Shown here in pieces: positions 41,235 to 48,711 of a stretch of 64,000 nt of DNA. The position numbers were made by a program, and so were the translations under genes. Numbering within the stretch: position 1 is the first letter of the stretch; every line of letters begins with the position of its first letter. The stretch comes from Clostridia bacterium (GTDB lineage: Bacteria > Bacillota > Clostridia > Oscillospirales > Acutalibacteraceae). Under the pieces are notes generated by a model. The model made no database searches, was not told where the DNA came from, and was given only the letters and a program-made list of their open reading frames with translations. The DNA is taken from positions 146,187 to 210,186 of the forward strand of contig JAFXBF010000014.1 in NCBI GenBank assembly GCA_017516745.1, written 5' to 3'.

Positions 41235-42197
41235 CTATTTTCTGCCTGCCACAAAGCGGTCAAGCGTTACCGAGCCGATAATCAACGCACCCATTACAAC
41301 CTGTTGAAGTGTACTGGAAACGGAAAGCAGATTCATACCGAAGTTGATAACACCGATTATAAGTCCGCCCATTACAACGCCGAAAATTTTACCCTTGCCG
41401 CCGAAAAAGCTCGTGCCGCCGATGATGGCTGCGGCAATTGCATAGGTTTCAAAGCCCGTTGCCGCCGCAGGCTCTGCCGAGCCGACACGGCCAAGCAGTA
41501 CAACGCCTGCAATGCCTGCGCATATACCCGAAATCACAAACACAATCAGCGTGTGAAGCTTGATGTTGATGCCAGAATACCAGGCGCTTTCCCTGTTGCC
41601 GCCAAGGGCGTAAATGTTTCGGCCGAGCTTCGTCTGTTTTGTGAGAAACGCCAGTATAAGTGCCACGGCAATTGCTATGATTGCCGCCACGGGTACGTAA
41701 AAAATACGCTGTGCCATAAACCTTGAAAAGCTCGCAGGGAAGCCGAAAACGGCACTTGAATCTGAAATGATGAGCGTGACACCACGGAAAATTGCCTGCG
41801 TGCCCAGTGTTATTATGAACGGGTGCAGACCCGTTGAATTTACGAGTATGCCGTTGATGAAACCGAGCAAAGCACCCATTAAAACGCCGAGCAGTACGGC
41901 GGCAATGGGCGAAGTGCCCGACACCATCAGCTTTGCCATAAACATACCCGAAAGCGCAACAACGCTGCCTACGGACAGGTCAATGCCTGCTATGAGTATT
42001 GCAAAAAATTCGCCGAGGGCTATGAGAATGTTAACGGAGCTTTGCGAAAGAATCTGTGTTATCGTGCTTGTTTTGAAGAAGAATGACGGACGGAGTATTG
42101 CCAGAATAACCAGCAGTAAAACCAGTATTCCGAGTGTTCCGTAGCGTTGCCACGCCTGCGAAAAGGTAAGCTCCCTTTCTTTTGTTTTTGTCGGCAT
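41235..42197 (-). CDS. alsC: D-allose ABC transporter permease
   Basis: A 320-residue membrane protein with about ten spans, of the BPD_transp_2 type used by ribose and allose importers. Motifs: AGIDLSVGSVVALSGMF (about 65-80), IYALGGNRESAWYSGI (about 195-210) and GGTSFFGGKGKIFGVVMG (near the C-terminus). It lies 4 bases after alsA and 12 before alsE. In the operon context it is AlsC. Confidence 0.92.
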   Translation of the reverse strand: MPTKTKERELTFSQAWQRYGTLGILVLLLVILAILRPSFFFKTSTITQILSQSSVNILIALGEFFAILIAGIDLSVGSVVALSGMFMAKLMVSGTSPIAAVLLGVLMGALLGFINGILVNSTGLHPFIITLGTQAIFRGVTLIISDSSAVFGFPASFSRFMAQRIFYVPVAAIIAIAVALILAFLTKQTKLGRNIYALGGNRESAWYSGINIKLHTLIVFVISGICAGIAGVVLLGRVGSAEPAAATGFETYAIAAAIIGGTSFFGGKGKIFGVVMGGLIIGVINFGMNLLSVSSTLQQVVMGALIIGSVTLDRFVAGRK

Positions 42198-42201
42198 ACA
42201 G

Positions 42202-43731
42202 TTAAATTTCCTCGCTTTCCTGTGCTGTTGATGCGTGAATTATATTTTCCTCCGTTGCTTCACGGTGGTTGAAGAATTTTACTATTTTTCCTTCACGGAA
42301 TACGGCTATCGTGTCGCAGATGCTGAGCAGCTCGGGCAGCTCCGACGATACGACGAGCACACCCTTGCCCTCGTCCGCAAGACGGCGCATAAGGGAATAG
42401 ATTTCGCTTTTTGAGCCGACGTCTATACCCTTTGTCGGCTCGTCAAAAATAATTATTTTCGAGTCGGCTGCAAGCCATTTGCCGAGTATTACCTTCTGCT
42501 GGTTACCGCCCGAAAGCTCGGACACGAGCTGTTTGGTGGAATAGCATTTTATATTGAGCTTTTCTTTTTGTTCATCTGCCCATTGTGCTTCGTCTTTTTT
42601 ACTCACAAGCCCCGATATTCCGCCTGCGCCCGAGGTCTTTACAAACGGCAGTACGGAAATATTTTCGGCAATGTCAAAGTTGTGGAAGAAGCCCGTTTCT
42701 CTGCGGTTTTCGGTTACCATTGCAAGCCCTTTTTTGATTGCGGAATAGGGTGAGGATGTTTTTATTTCCTCACCGTCAATGAAAATCCGCCCTGCGGATT
42801 TCGGCTCTGCGCCGAAAATGGCGTTCATCATTTCGCTTCTGCCCGACCCGACAAGCCCCGAAAACCCGAGTATTTCACCCTTGTGCAGCTTAAAGGAAAC
42901 ATCCCTCACCTTGTTGTCCTTTCGGGACAGGTTTGCTACCTCGAAAATTACGGGCTCGTTTTCAAAATCGAAGGTATCGTGCTGGTAGTTTTTGCTTATC
43001 TGCCGTCCGACCATCATTGTAACAAGGTCATCCTGCGTTATTTGAGAAATATTTTTTGTGCCGACATAGCCGCCGTCCTTAAGCACGGTAACCCTGTCGC
43101 CGATTTCCATAATTTCGCCCAGCTTATGCGAAATAAAAACTATACCCTTGCCGTCTCTTTTGAGCCTTCGTATAATTTTAAAAAGGCTTTCAACCTCGCT
43201 GTTTGTAAGTGAAGCGGTGGGCTCATCCATAATTATCACTTTGCTGTCGGCGGCAAGCGCTTTGGCAATTTCCACCTGCTGCTTTTCGGATATGCTCAGC
43301 TCTTCAACGGCGGTTTTCGGGTCACGGTTAAGACCCACGGTTTCAAGAATTTCCCTTGCCCTCTTGTTAATTTCGGAGTGGTCAACTGTTTCAAAAAAGC
43401 CGAGTTTTTTCATCGGCAGCCGCCCTATAAACAGGTTTTCGCCTATTGAAAGCTCGTTGATTACGCTTAGCTCCTGGTAAATTACGCTTATGCCGTTTTT
43501 GTAGGAATCGTGCGGAGTAAGGTGGTCAAACGCCTTGCCGTCAATAATTATTTCACCCGAAGTGGGCTTGTGCACGCCGCTTAAAATTTTCATCAGCGTG
43601 GATTTTCCTGCTCCGTTTTCGCCCAGAAGCACGTGCACCTCTCCCGAGCGTATATCAAACGAAATCCCGTCAAGCGCAGTTACACCGGGAAATTTCTTGA
43701 CAACGTTTTTCATTTCAACTAATGTTTTCAA
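42202..43731 (-). CDS. alsA: D-allose ABC transporter ATP-binding protein
   Basis: A 509-residue protein with two ABC domains. The first is intact (GENGAGKST near 38, LSISEKQQVEIA, IIMDEPTASLT); the second has the degenerate GFSGLVGSGRSEM loop with LSGGNQQKVILGKWL and IIFDEPTKGID, as usual for sugar importers of the RbsA/AlsA type. It is the first gene of the als operon. It is read from TTG 43731 (GGTGA just upstream); ATG 43713 is an alternative. No alsR repressor gene is seen. Confidence 0.9.
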   Translation of the reverse strand: MKTLVEMKNVVKKFPGVTALDGISFDIRSGEVHVLLGENGAGKSTLMKILSGVHKPTSGEIIIDGKAFDHLTPHDSYKNGISVIYQELSVINELSIGENLFIGRLPMKKLGFFETVDHSEINKRAREILETVGLNRDPKTAVEELSISEKQQVEIAKALAADSKVIIMDEPTASLTNSEVESLFKIIRRLKRDGKGIVFISHKLGEIMEIGDRVTVLKDGGYVGTKNISQITQDDLVTMMVGRQISKNYQHDTFDFENEPVIFEVANLSRKDNKVRDVSFKLHKGEILGFSGLVGSGRSEMMNAIFGAEPKSAGRIFIDGEEIKTSSPYSAIKKGLAMVTENRRETGFFHNFDIAENISVLPFVKTSGAGGISGLVSKKDEAQWADEQKEKLNIKCYSTKQLVSELSGGNQQKVILGKWLAADSKIIIFDEPTKGIDVGSKSEIYSLMRRLADEGKGVLVVSSELPELLSICDTIAVFREGKIVKFFNHREATEENIIHASTAQESEEI

Positions 43732-43804
43732 AAATCACCGCAACCTTTCGCAGATATTATGTGCGGCAACAATATTTTTATCACAAGAATGTTGTAAATT
43801 TTTC

Positions 43805-43835
43805 TTGACAATACGCCTATACTTAAATATATAAT
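43805..43835 (+). promoter_or_regulatory. Promoter of the cytidylate-kinase-like gene
   Basis: TTGACA (43805-43810) with TATATAAT at 43828-43835 (17 or 19 bases). Confidence 0.7.
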
Positions 43836-43857
43836 AAATATGTAAGGAGGTTTTGTT

Positions 43858-44460
43858 ATGAAAAGAGTTATAACAATAAGCCGTGAATTCGGCAGCGGCG
43901 GCAGAGAGTTTGCACGCCGGCTTGCAGATAAGCTGGAAATTGCCTATTACGACAGAGAAATTATTACGGAGCTTGCAAAGCGCACCAACCTTGCGGAAGG
44001 ATATATAAATTCACTCAACGAACAGCGTCCTGCACCGCTGTTTCCGATAACTGTAGGCCATACCATTTCGCCCGTGATGGACGCTATGTGGACACAGCAC
44101 AACACAATTTTTATCGAGCAGACAAATCTACTCAAAGAGCTTGCCGAAAAATCGGACTGTGTTATTGTCGGCCGCTGTGCAGACCATATTCTTGAAGGCT
44201 TCAATCCTTTGCGAATCCGCCTTTATGCCGATATGGAGTCACGCATCGAACGCTGCAAATCCAGAGAAAAGCAGAATGAAACCTTAAGCGACAGAGAATA
44301 CAAGCAGAGAATTAACGAAATTGACAAGGGCAGAGCAAAATATTACCAGTTCTATACGGGTAAGCGTTGGGACAATGAGCTCAACTACGACCTTTGCATC
44401 AACACAACGGGCAAGGACATCAAACAGCTTGCCGAGTATTTTGCGCAGATTCTGAAGTGA
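43858..44460 (+). CDS. Cytidylate kinase-like protein
   Basis: A 200-residue P-loop kinase. The N-terminus ITISREFGSGGREFARRLADKL has the phosphate loop, and later IVGRCADHIL and DKGRAKYYQFYTGKRW match the cytidylate-kinase-like family abundant in clostridia. The canonical Cmk of pyrimidine metabolism differs, so the physiological substrate is open. SD GTAAGGAGG. Monocistronic. Confidence 0.86.
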   Translation: MKRVITISREFGSGGREFARRLADKLEIAYYDREIITELAKRTNLAEGYINSLNEQRPAPLFPITVGHTISPVMDAMWTQHNTIFIEQTNLLKELAEKSDCVIVGRCADHILEGFNPLRIRLYADMESRIERCKSREKQNETLSDREYKQRINEIDKGRAKYYQFYTGKRWDNELNYDLCINTTGKDIKQLAEYFAQILK

Positions 44461-44489
44461 AATTTTATATTTGCAGACCCTCTGAATGA

Positions 44490-44518
44490 TTGACGGTTTT
44501 GACATTTTATGGTAAAAT
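44490..44518 (+). promoter_or_regulatory. Promoter of the AbrB-type regulator
   Basis: TTGACG (44490-44495), 17 bases, TAAAAT (44513-44518). It rules out the TTG at 44490 as a start codon. Confidence 0.78.
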
Positions 44519-44537
44519 GGTCTTCGGAGGGATGAAA

Positions 44538-44795
44538 ATGAAATCGACAGGAATAACAAGGCAGATTGACTCTGCCGGCAGAATTGTACTGCCCAAGGAA
44601 CTTCGCACCATGCTCGACCTGAAGGAAAACAGGGATTACCTTGAAATCTTTACGCAGAACGACTGTATCATCCTTCGCAAGTATTCGCCTGCCTGCATTT
44701 TTTGCGACAGCGTGGAGGATGTAATCGACTATAACGGCAAAAAGGTCTGCCGTGCCTGCGCAAGCGAGCTTTTTGACAAATCCAGACAGTTATAA
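44538..44795 (+). CDS. AbrB/SpoVT-family regulator with a zinc-ribbon-like tail
   Basis: An 85-residue transcription factor. The swapped-hairpin AbrB domain is GITRQIDSAGRIVLPKELRTMLDL (about 4-28). The tail has CIFC (about 49-52) and CRAC (about 70-73), a Cys4 arrangement that could bind zinc. ATG 44538 is 7 bases after GGAGG. It regulates unknown genes; the downstream ylmH is separated by a terminator. Confidence 0.85.
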   Translation: MKSTGITRQIDSAGRIVLPKELRTMLDLKENRDYLEIFTQNDCIILRKYSPACIFCDSVEDVIDYNGKKVCRACASELFDKSRQL

Positions 44796-44800
44796 AAACT

Positions 44801-44825
44801 AAGGTCGGTTGCTATAGCCGACCTT
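44801..44825 (+). terminator. Terminator after the AbrB-type regulator
   Basis: AAGGTCGG...CCGACCTT stem followed by TTAATCTTT. Confidence 0.78.
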
Positions 44826-44843
44826 TAATCTTTCGGAGCAATT

Positions 44844-45593
44844 ATGATTGATGATGAAATTCTTTTAAAAAAGCGTTTTGAGGAGCTTGCCTCAAGAAGC
44901 CGCAACAAGGGGATATGGGTGTTTTCCGATTTCCTGAGCACGGCTCAGCAGAGTGTGCTTATGTCAATGCGCCTGCCGTACAGCTTTGAGCTGCAGGGCG
45001 GTTATGAAGGCGCTGAACGCAGAGTTGCCTGCTTCGGCAGCGTTGAGGACTGCGGCTATGAGTGCGTGCCCGACTTTGTGTGCATAAAAATTCAGCCCGT
45101 GGCGCAGAAATTTGCGGACGAGCTCACTCACCGTGACTTTTTCGGTTCAGTTATGGCGCTTGGACTTAAAAGAGAGGTCCTCGGCGATATAATTGTTTAC
45201 GGCAACTGCGGCTACCTTTTCTGCAAAGAGGAAATAAGCGCATATATCCGTGAAAATCTGACATCCGTAAAACGGACAACTGTAAGCTGTACCGAGGTTG
45301 CCGCACCGCCCGAGATAAGTGTTGCTCCGCCCGAAATCAGCGAAATCATAGTTGCTTCGCAAAGGCTGGATGCACTTGTCTGTGCCGTTTACGGCTTTTC
45401 ACGCAGCACTGCAAAGGAGCTGATTGAGCAGGGAAAAGTCAGCGTCAACAGCGTTGTCACCCTGCGTGCCGACCTGGTTGTTGAAGAACACGGTACGGTT
45501 TCCGTTCGTGGAAGCGGAAGATTTATATTTGAGGGCATCCTGCGCAAAACAAAAAAAGACCGCCTTCGTGCGGCGGTCAGGGTATATAAATAA
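44844..45593 (+). CDS. ylmH: YlmH-like S4-domain RNA-binding protein
   Basis: A 249-residue protein. The N-terminal domain (about 1-140, DEILLKKRFEELASRS, FLSTAQQSVL) and the C-terminal S4 domain (about 172-235, QRLDALVCAVYGFSRSTAKELIEQGKVSVN) match YlmH, a factor associated with ribosome rescue and with cell-division genes in Firmicutes. It is not next to ylmF/ylmG/divIVA here. The last codons also encode a terminator-like hairpin for the opposite strand. Confidence 0.88.
   Translation: MIDDEILLKKRFEELASRSRNKGIWVFSDFLSTAQQSVLMSMRLPYSFELQGGYEGAERRVACFGSVEDCGYECVPDFVCIKIQPVAQKFADELTHRDFFGSVMALGLKREVLGDIIVYGNCGYLFCKEEISAYIRENLTSVKRTTVSCTEVAAPPEISVAPPEISEIIVASQRLDALVCAVYGFSRSTAKELIEQGKVSVNSVVTLRADLVVEEHGTVSVRGSGRFIFEGILRKTKKDRLRAAVRVYK
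45550..45578 (-). terminator. Intrinsic terminator (minus strand) embedded in the ylmH 3' end
   Basis: On the minus strand GACCGCC...GGCGGTC is followed by seven T residues. It lies in codons for KKDRLRAAV of ylmH and faces transcripts coming from the jag operon. Confidence 0.65.
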
Positions 45594-45676
45594 GTTATAT
45601 TCGCCTTGCGGCGAGTTATATTACTGCGTAGTTTTATTATGCTTCGCATAGTTATATTTGGCTTATGCCAAGTTGA
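45594..45676. repeat. Hairpin-ladder repeat 2 (AGTTATATT-spaced stem-loops)
   Basis: Stem-loops CGCCTTGCGGCG, ACTGCGTAGT, ATGCTTCGCAT and TTGGCTTATGCCAA are separated by AGTTATATT-like spacers, directly after the ylmH stop codon. It parallels the ladder at 16965-17125 with a different spacer. Confidence 0.78.
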
Positions 45677-45685
45677 AAGAAAATC

Positions 45686-45715
45686 GGCGTTGTGTTCAAT
45701 TAAGAGCACAACGCC
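45686..45715 (-). terminator. Terminator of the rpmH-rnpA-yidD-yidC-jag operon
   Basis: GGCGTTGTGTTC pairs with GAGCACAACGCC across AATTAA, 8 bases after the jag stop codon. Confidence 0.82.
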
Positions 45716-45723
45716 TATAATAA

Positions 45724-46698
45724 TTATTCTTCTGTCTCTGTTACAACGGGCTTCTTGGGTTCGATTTTGCCGTAACGGGAAGCGTTGGACAGGTCGGAAC
45801 GGGGCTGGCGTGCAGGTGCTGCGGAAGCTTCCTTGGCAGGCTTTGCCTGTCTGTTGCCGCCTCTGCCTCTGTTGTAGCCGCCGTTGCGGTTGCCGCCCTT
45901 GTTGTAGCGACCCTTTGAGTCAGGGTTGGTGGGCTTGAAGCCTTCTGCAAGGGTGATAACAACCTTACGGTCAGCATCGGAGCCTACGGAGTGGGATTCA
46001 ACGCCTTCAATCTCCTGGATTGTGGTGTGAATAATTCTGCGCTCGTAGGGGTTCATCGGGTCAAGCACAACGTTTCTGCCGTTCTTAAGAACCTTTGCAG
46101 CGTTTCTCTTTGCAAGTTCCTTGAGAGTTTCTGCTCTCTTTTCACGGTAGTTGCCGATGTTGATGGAAACACGCTTGTAGTTTTCCTTGCCCTTGTTCAT
46201 ATAAAGGCGTACGAGGTACTGGATAGAGTCGAGAGTTTCGCCTCTTCTGCCGATTACTACGCCGTAGTTTTCGCCGCAGTCAAGGTCAATTGCAATGCCC
46301 TCATCCTCTTCTGCGAAAGCTACTGTGCACTCGTCAATGCCCAGACCCTTGAGGATTGAGCGGATATAATTTTCCGTGCCTGCGAAGGCTTCGGGATTTG
46401 CAACGGGCTTTCTTACCGGAGCTGCAACGGGTGCAGGTGTAGGAGCAGCCTTGGGAGCCTTTGCCTGCTTTGCTGGAGCAGCCTTTACGGGCTGGGGTGC
46501 TTCAACGGGGTCGGGAGCTTCGTAATAAGCTCTTACCTTTGCGGGGGTTTCCTTGCCGAAAATGCCGAGAGTCTTTTTCTTGGGCATTTCGAGAATTTCA
46601 AACTTAACGTCAGCTTCAAAGGGAGCGTCGAGAACGACCTTTGCGTTTTCGAGAGCCTCCTCGGGTGTCTTGCCGACGCCGATTGCTTCCTTAATCAA
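45724..46698 (-). CDS. jag: Jag/KhpB RNA-binding protein (SpoIIIJ-associated)
   Basis: A 324-residue RNA-binding protein. Jag_N is at 1-58 (GVGKTPEEALENAKVVL, GIFGKETPAKVRAYYE), then an Ala/Pro-rich linker (60-100), a KH domain with GRRGETLDSIQYLVRLYMN (about 152-172), and an R3H domain (MNPYERRIIHTTIQEI, about 211-228). The Gly/Arg/Asn-rich tail (about 260-300) is longer than in Bacillus Jag and is probably disordered and RNA-binding. It follows yidC by 20 bases. Confidence 0.94.
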   Translation of the reverse strand: MIKEAIGVGKTPEEALENAKVVLDAPFEADVKFEILEMPKKKTLGIFGKETPAKVRAYYEAPDPVEAPQPVKAAPAKQAKAPKAAPTPAPVAAPVRKPVANPEAFAGTENYIRSILKGLGIDECTVAFAEEDEGIAIDLDCGENYGVVIGRRGETLDSIQYLVRLYMNKGKENYKRVSINIGNYREKRAETLKELAKRNAAKVLKNGRNVVLDPMNPYERRIIHTTIQEIEGVESHSVGSDADRKVVITLAEGFKPTNPDSKGRYNKGGNRNGGYNRGRGGNRQAKPAKEASAAPARQPRSDLSNASRYGKIEPKKPVVTETEE

Positions 46699-46718
46699 AT
46701 TGTTTTACCACCTTAATT

Positions 46719-47690
46719 TTATTCTTCGTTTTTCTTTGCCGCAATGAGCTTGGTGTTGGCCTCTTTTGAGCGGCGTGCAATGGTTTCTTCAACCATCTGT
46801 CTTGCAATAACTTTTTCGGGGCTGTAGAAGTGACCGACAATAAGGGTCTGAAGGAAGGAATATACGTTGTTGATAATCCAGTAAATACCGATGGCAGCCG
46901 GGAACATTGTAACGAAGTAAAGGGAGATGAGGGGCATACCAAAGGTCATACAGCCCATAGTGGGGTTGTTTGCCATAGCCGGGTTGTTGCGCTTTGAGCG
47001 GATGTGGCCGATGAATGATGTTGCAAGTGATGTGAGGCACGAAAGGATGGGGATAATTGTGAGCAGTGTAAGCGGCTTGAAGGAAGGATTCTGAGCAAGA
47101 GAGTAGCCGAAGAAATTGAATTCGCCTGAAAACTCTTTGATTTGCTCAAGTATGCTTACGTCGATGCCTGCTTCGATTGCATTGTTCCAGATTTTGTCGA
47201 TGTTATCGATTATAACAATTTCGATTGCTCTGCTGTTGTTTGTGGCTGCGCCGCCGTCCGCAGTAACTACCTTACTGACAAGCTCGGTAAGTGTTGCGAT
47301 AGCGGTTGAGGAAATGCGCACAGCGTAGGTGAGGGGCTTGTAAACTGCGCCGTAAAGACCCATAATGATGGGGAACTGAATAAGCAGCGGAAGACAGCCC
47401 TGATTCATCGGGTTGAAGCCTTCACGCTGGTAAAGAGCCTGCTGCTCTTCCTGGATTTTCTGCTGTGCGTTCTTGTCGCCCTTGTAGCGCTCCTGAATTC
47501 TGCGGAGCTTGGGCTGAAGTCTGGCCTGTCTGGCTGAACTCTTCTGCTGCTTGATTGCGCTGGGAAGAAGAATGAGCTTGAAAAAAAGCGCAAAAAGAAC
47601 AAGGGCAACAAAATAGTTGCCTACGAAATTATAGAACTGTCCGAGCAGCCAGCCGAAAGGCACGGCAATTGCATCATAAAGTGCGGTCAT
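46719..47690 (-). CDS. yidC: Membrane protein insertase YidC/OxaA
   Basis: A 323-residue insertase with five or six spans (FVALVLFALFFKLILLPSAI, PLLIQFPIIMGLYGAVY, PMISLYFVTMFPAAIGIYWIINN). The hydrophilic groove Arg may be in the KLILLPSAIKQQKSSARQAR region. The start is ATG 47690, sharing one base with the yidD stop (TAATG); the longer upstream frame overlaps yidD. No lipoprotein signal is present, unlike Bacillus SpoIIIJ. Confidence 0.94.
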   Translation of the reverse strand: MTALYDAIAVPFGWLLGQFYNFVGNYFVALVLFALFFKLILLPSAIKQQKSSARQARLQPKLRRIQERYKGDKNAQQKIQEEQQALYQREGFNPMNQGCLPLLIQFPIIMGLYGAVYKPLTYAVRISSTAIATLTELVSKVVTADGGAATNNSRAIEIVIIDNIDKIWNNAIEAGIDVSILEQIKEFSGEFNFFGYSLAQNPSFKPLTLLTIIPILSCLTSLATSFIGHIRSKRNNPAMANNPTMGCMTFGMPLISLYFVTMFPAAIGIYWIINNVYSFLQTLIVGHFYSPEKVIARQMVEETIARRSKEANTKLIAAKKNEE

Positions 47691-47926
47691 TAATCGTCCT
47701 CCGATTGGTGTTTCTTTGGCGGAACCGGGTCGTACCCGCCTGGGAACAAAACATTGCACCTCAAAAGCCGGCGTAACGCCAGCAGACCGCCTTTAAGCAA
47801 GCCGTGCACCTCTATTGCCTCCACAGCGTACTGTGAGCACGTAGGATAGTAGCGGCACATTGGCGGCTTGTGCGGCGAAATTTTCTCACGGTAGAAGCGG
47901 ATAATCCGCAATACTGCTTTTTTCAT
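47690..47926 (-). CDS. yidD: Membrane protein insertion efficiency factor YidD
   Basis: A 78-residue protein with the invariant [21 protein letters not shown] (about 22-42) and [13 protein letters not shown]. It assists YidC-dependent insertion. It overlaps rnpA by 4 bases and yidC by 1. Confidence 0.95.
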   Translation of the reverse strand: MKKAVLRIIRFYREKISPHKPPMCRYYPTCSQYAVEAIEVHGLLKGGLLALRRLLRCNVLFPGGYDPVPPKKHQSEDD

Positions 47927-48264
47927 CGGTTTATAACACCCGCCTGCTCAAGATGCTTGAGAATAATAGGTTCAAGCTGAGTGCTTTTGAGGTATTTTGT
48001 TTTGCTTCTTGCGACAAAAACGATGTCCCAACCGCCGCCGGTAAACGGGGCAACGGCACGGTACGCCGCTCTTATCACTCGTCTTGAACGGTTGCGTTCG
48101 ACAGCGTTGCCGATTTTCTTGCTCGTAGTTATTCCGATACGACAAATACCTGCACGGTTTTTTGTTACATAAGAAACCAGTGCAGGGCTTGTGTACACCT
48201 TGCCACGCTTGTACGCACGGCGAAAATCGGTATTCAGATTGAGTGTTTTAATAGTCGAAGCCAT
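47923..48264 (-). CDS. rnpA: Ribonuclease P protein component
   Basis: A 113-residue basic protein that supports the RNase P RNA in tRNA 5' maturation. The signature [19 protein letters not shown] (about 41-59) with the RNR motif is intact. It lies 36 bases after rpmH in the usual order. Confidence 0.95.
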   Translation of the reverse strand: MASTIKTLNLNTDFRRAYKRGKVYTSPALVSYVTKNRAGICRIGITTSKKIGNAVERNRSRRVIRAAYRAVAPFTGGGWDIVFVARSKTKYLKSTQLEPIILKHLEQAGVINR

Positions 48265-48300
48265 AACCGTTCCCTTGTGTCAGCTCAACTTTTCCTAAAC

Positions 48301-48435
48301 TTAGTAGGAGAGCTGCTTTCTGCCCTTTGCTCTGCGACGGGCGAGAACCTTGCGGCCGTTTCTGTCTGCCATTCTCTTGCGGAAGCCGTGTTCCATCTTG
48401 CGATGACGCTTCTTGGGCTGATACGTTCTCTTCAT
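48301..48435 (-). CDS. rpmH: Ribosomal protein bL34
   Basis: A 44-residue highly basic protein reading [20 protein letters not shown] followed by [20 protein letters not shown] and QLSY, which is a textbook L34. SD GGAGG is 9 bases before the ATG. It heads the operon. Confidence 0.97.
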   Translation of the reverse strand: MKRTYQPKKRHRKMEHGFRKRMADRNGRKVLARRRAKGRKQLSY

Positions 48436-48456
48436 TGGTGCATAACCTCCATTCAA

Positions 48457-48514
48457 GGGTATAGTTTGACGACTAAAGGGGGAAAAAGCATATCGGGCTT
48501 ATACCCCACTTTAG
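48457..48514 (-). promoter_or_regulatory. Structured rpmH leader with two mutually exclusive stems
   Basis: On the minus strand CTAAAGTGGGG (48514-48504) can pair with CCCCCTTTAG (48482-48473). Alternatively GGGTATA (48506-48500) can pair with TATACCC (48463-48457), close to the ribosome-binding site. The two pairings share bases 48504-48506. Confidence 0.5.
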
Positions 48515-48529
48515 ACCTTACATCGGGAT

Positions 48530-48559
48530 ATTATATAACAAAAACGCCCTCAATGTCAA
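48530..48559 (-). promoter_or_regulatory. rpmH promoter
   Basis: On the minus strand TTGACA (48554-48559), 18 bases, TATAAT (48530-48535), with a leader of about 88 bases. No DnaA-box cluster was seen in 48436-48711. Confidence 0.8.
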
Positions 48560-48711
48560 CCTTTTTTTATATTAAAAAGATTATACATATATATAGCCCT
48601 TTTGTTCATTTTGCCATCAACAGATAGTGTCGGAATAATTAGTTATTGTATTTTTCTGCGTTGTATGATATTATTTAATATAACCTATAAATTAAATTAT
48701 CGGAGGCCGAA

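Noticed and set aside
47691-47759. Upstream extension of yidC
   Set aside because: It overlaps yidD in another frame; ATG 47690 shares a TAATG junction with yidD and fits the family length.
48436-48711. Replication origin next to rpmH
   Set aside because: No cluster of DnaA boxes or AT-rich unwinding repeats is seen; the region is explained by the rpmH promoter and leader.
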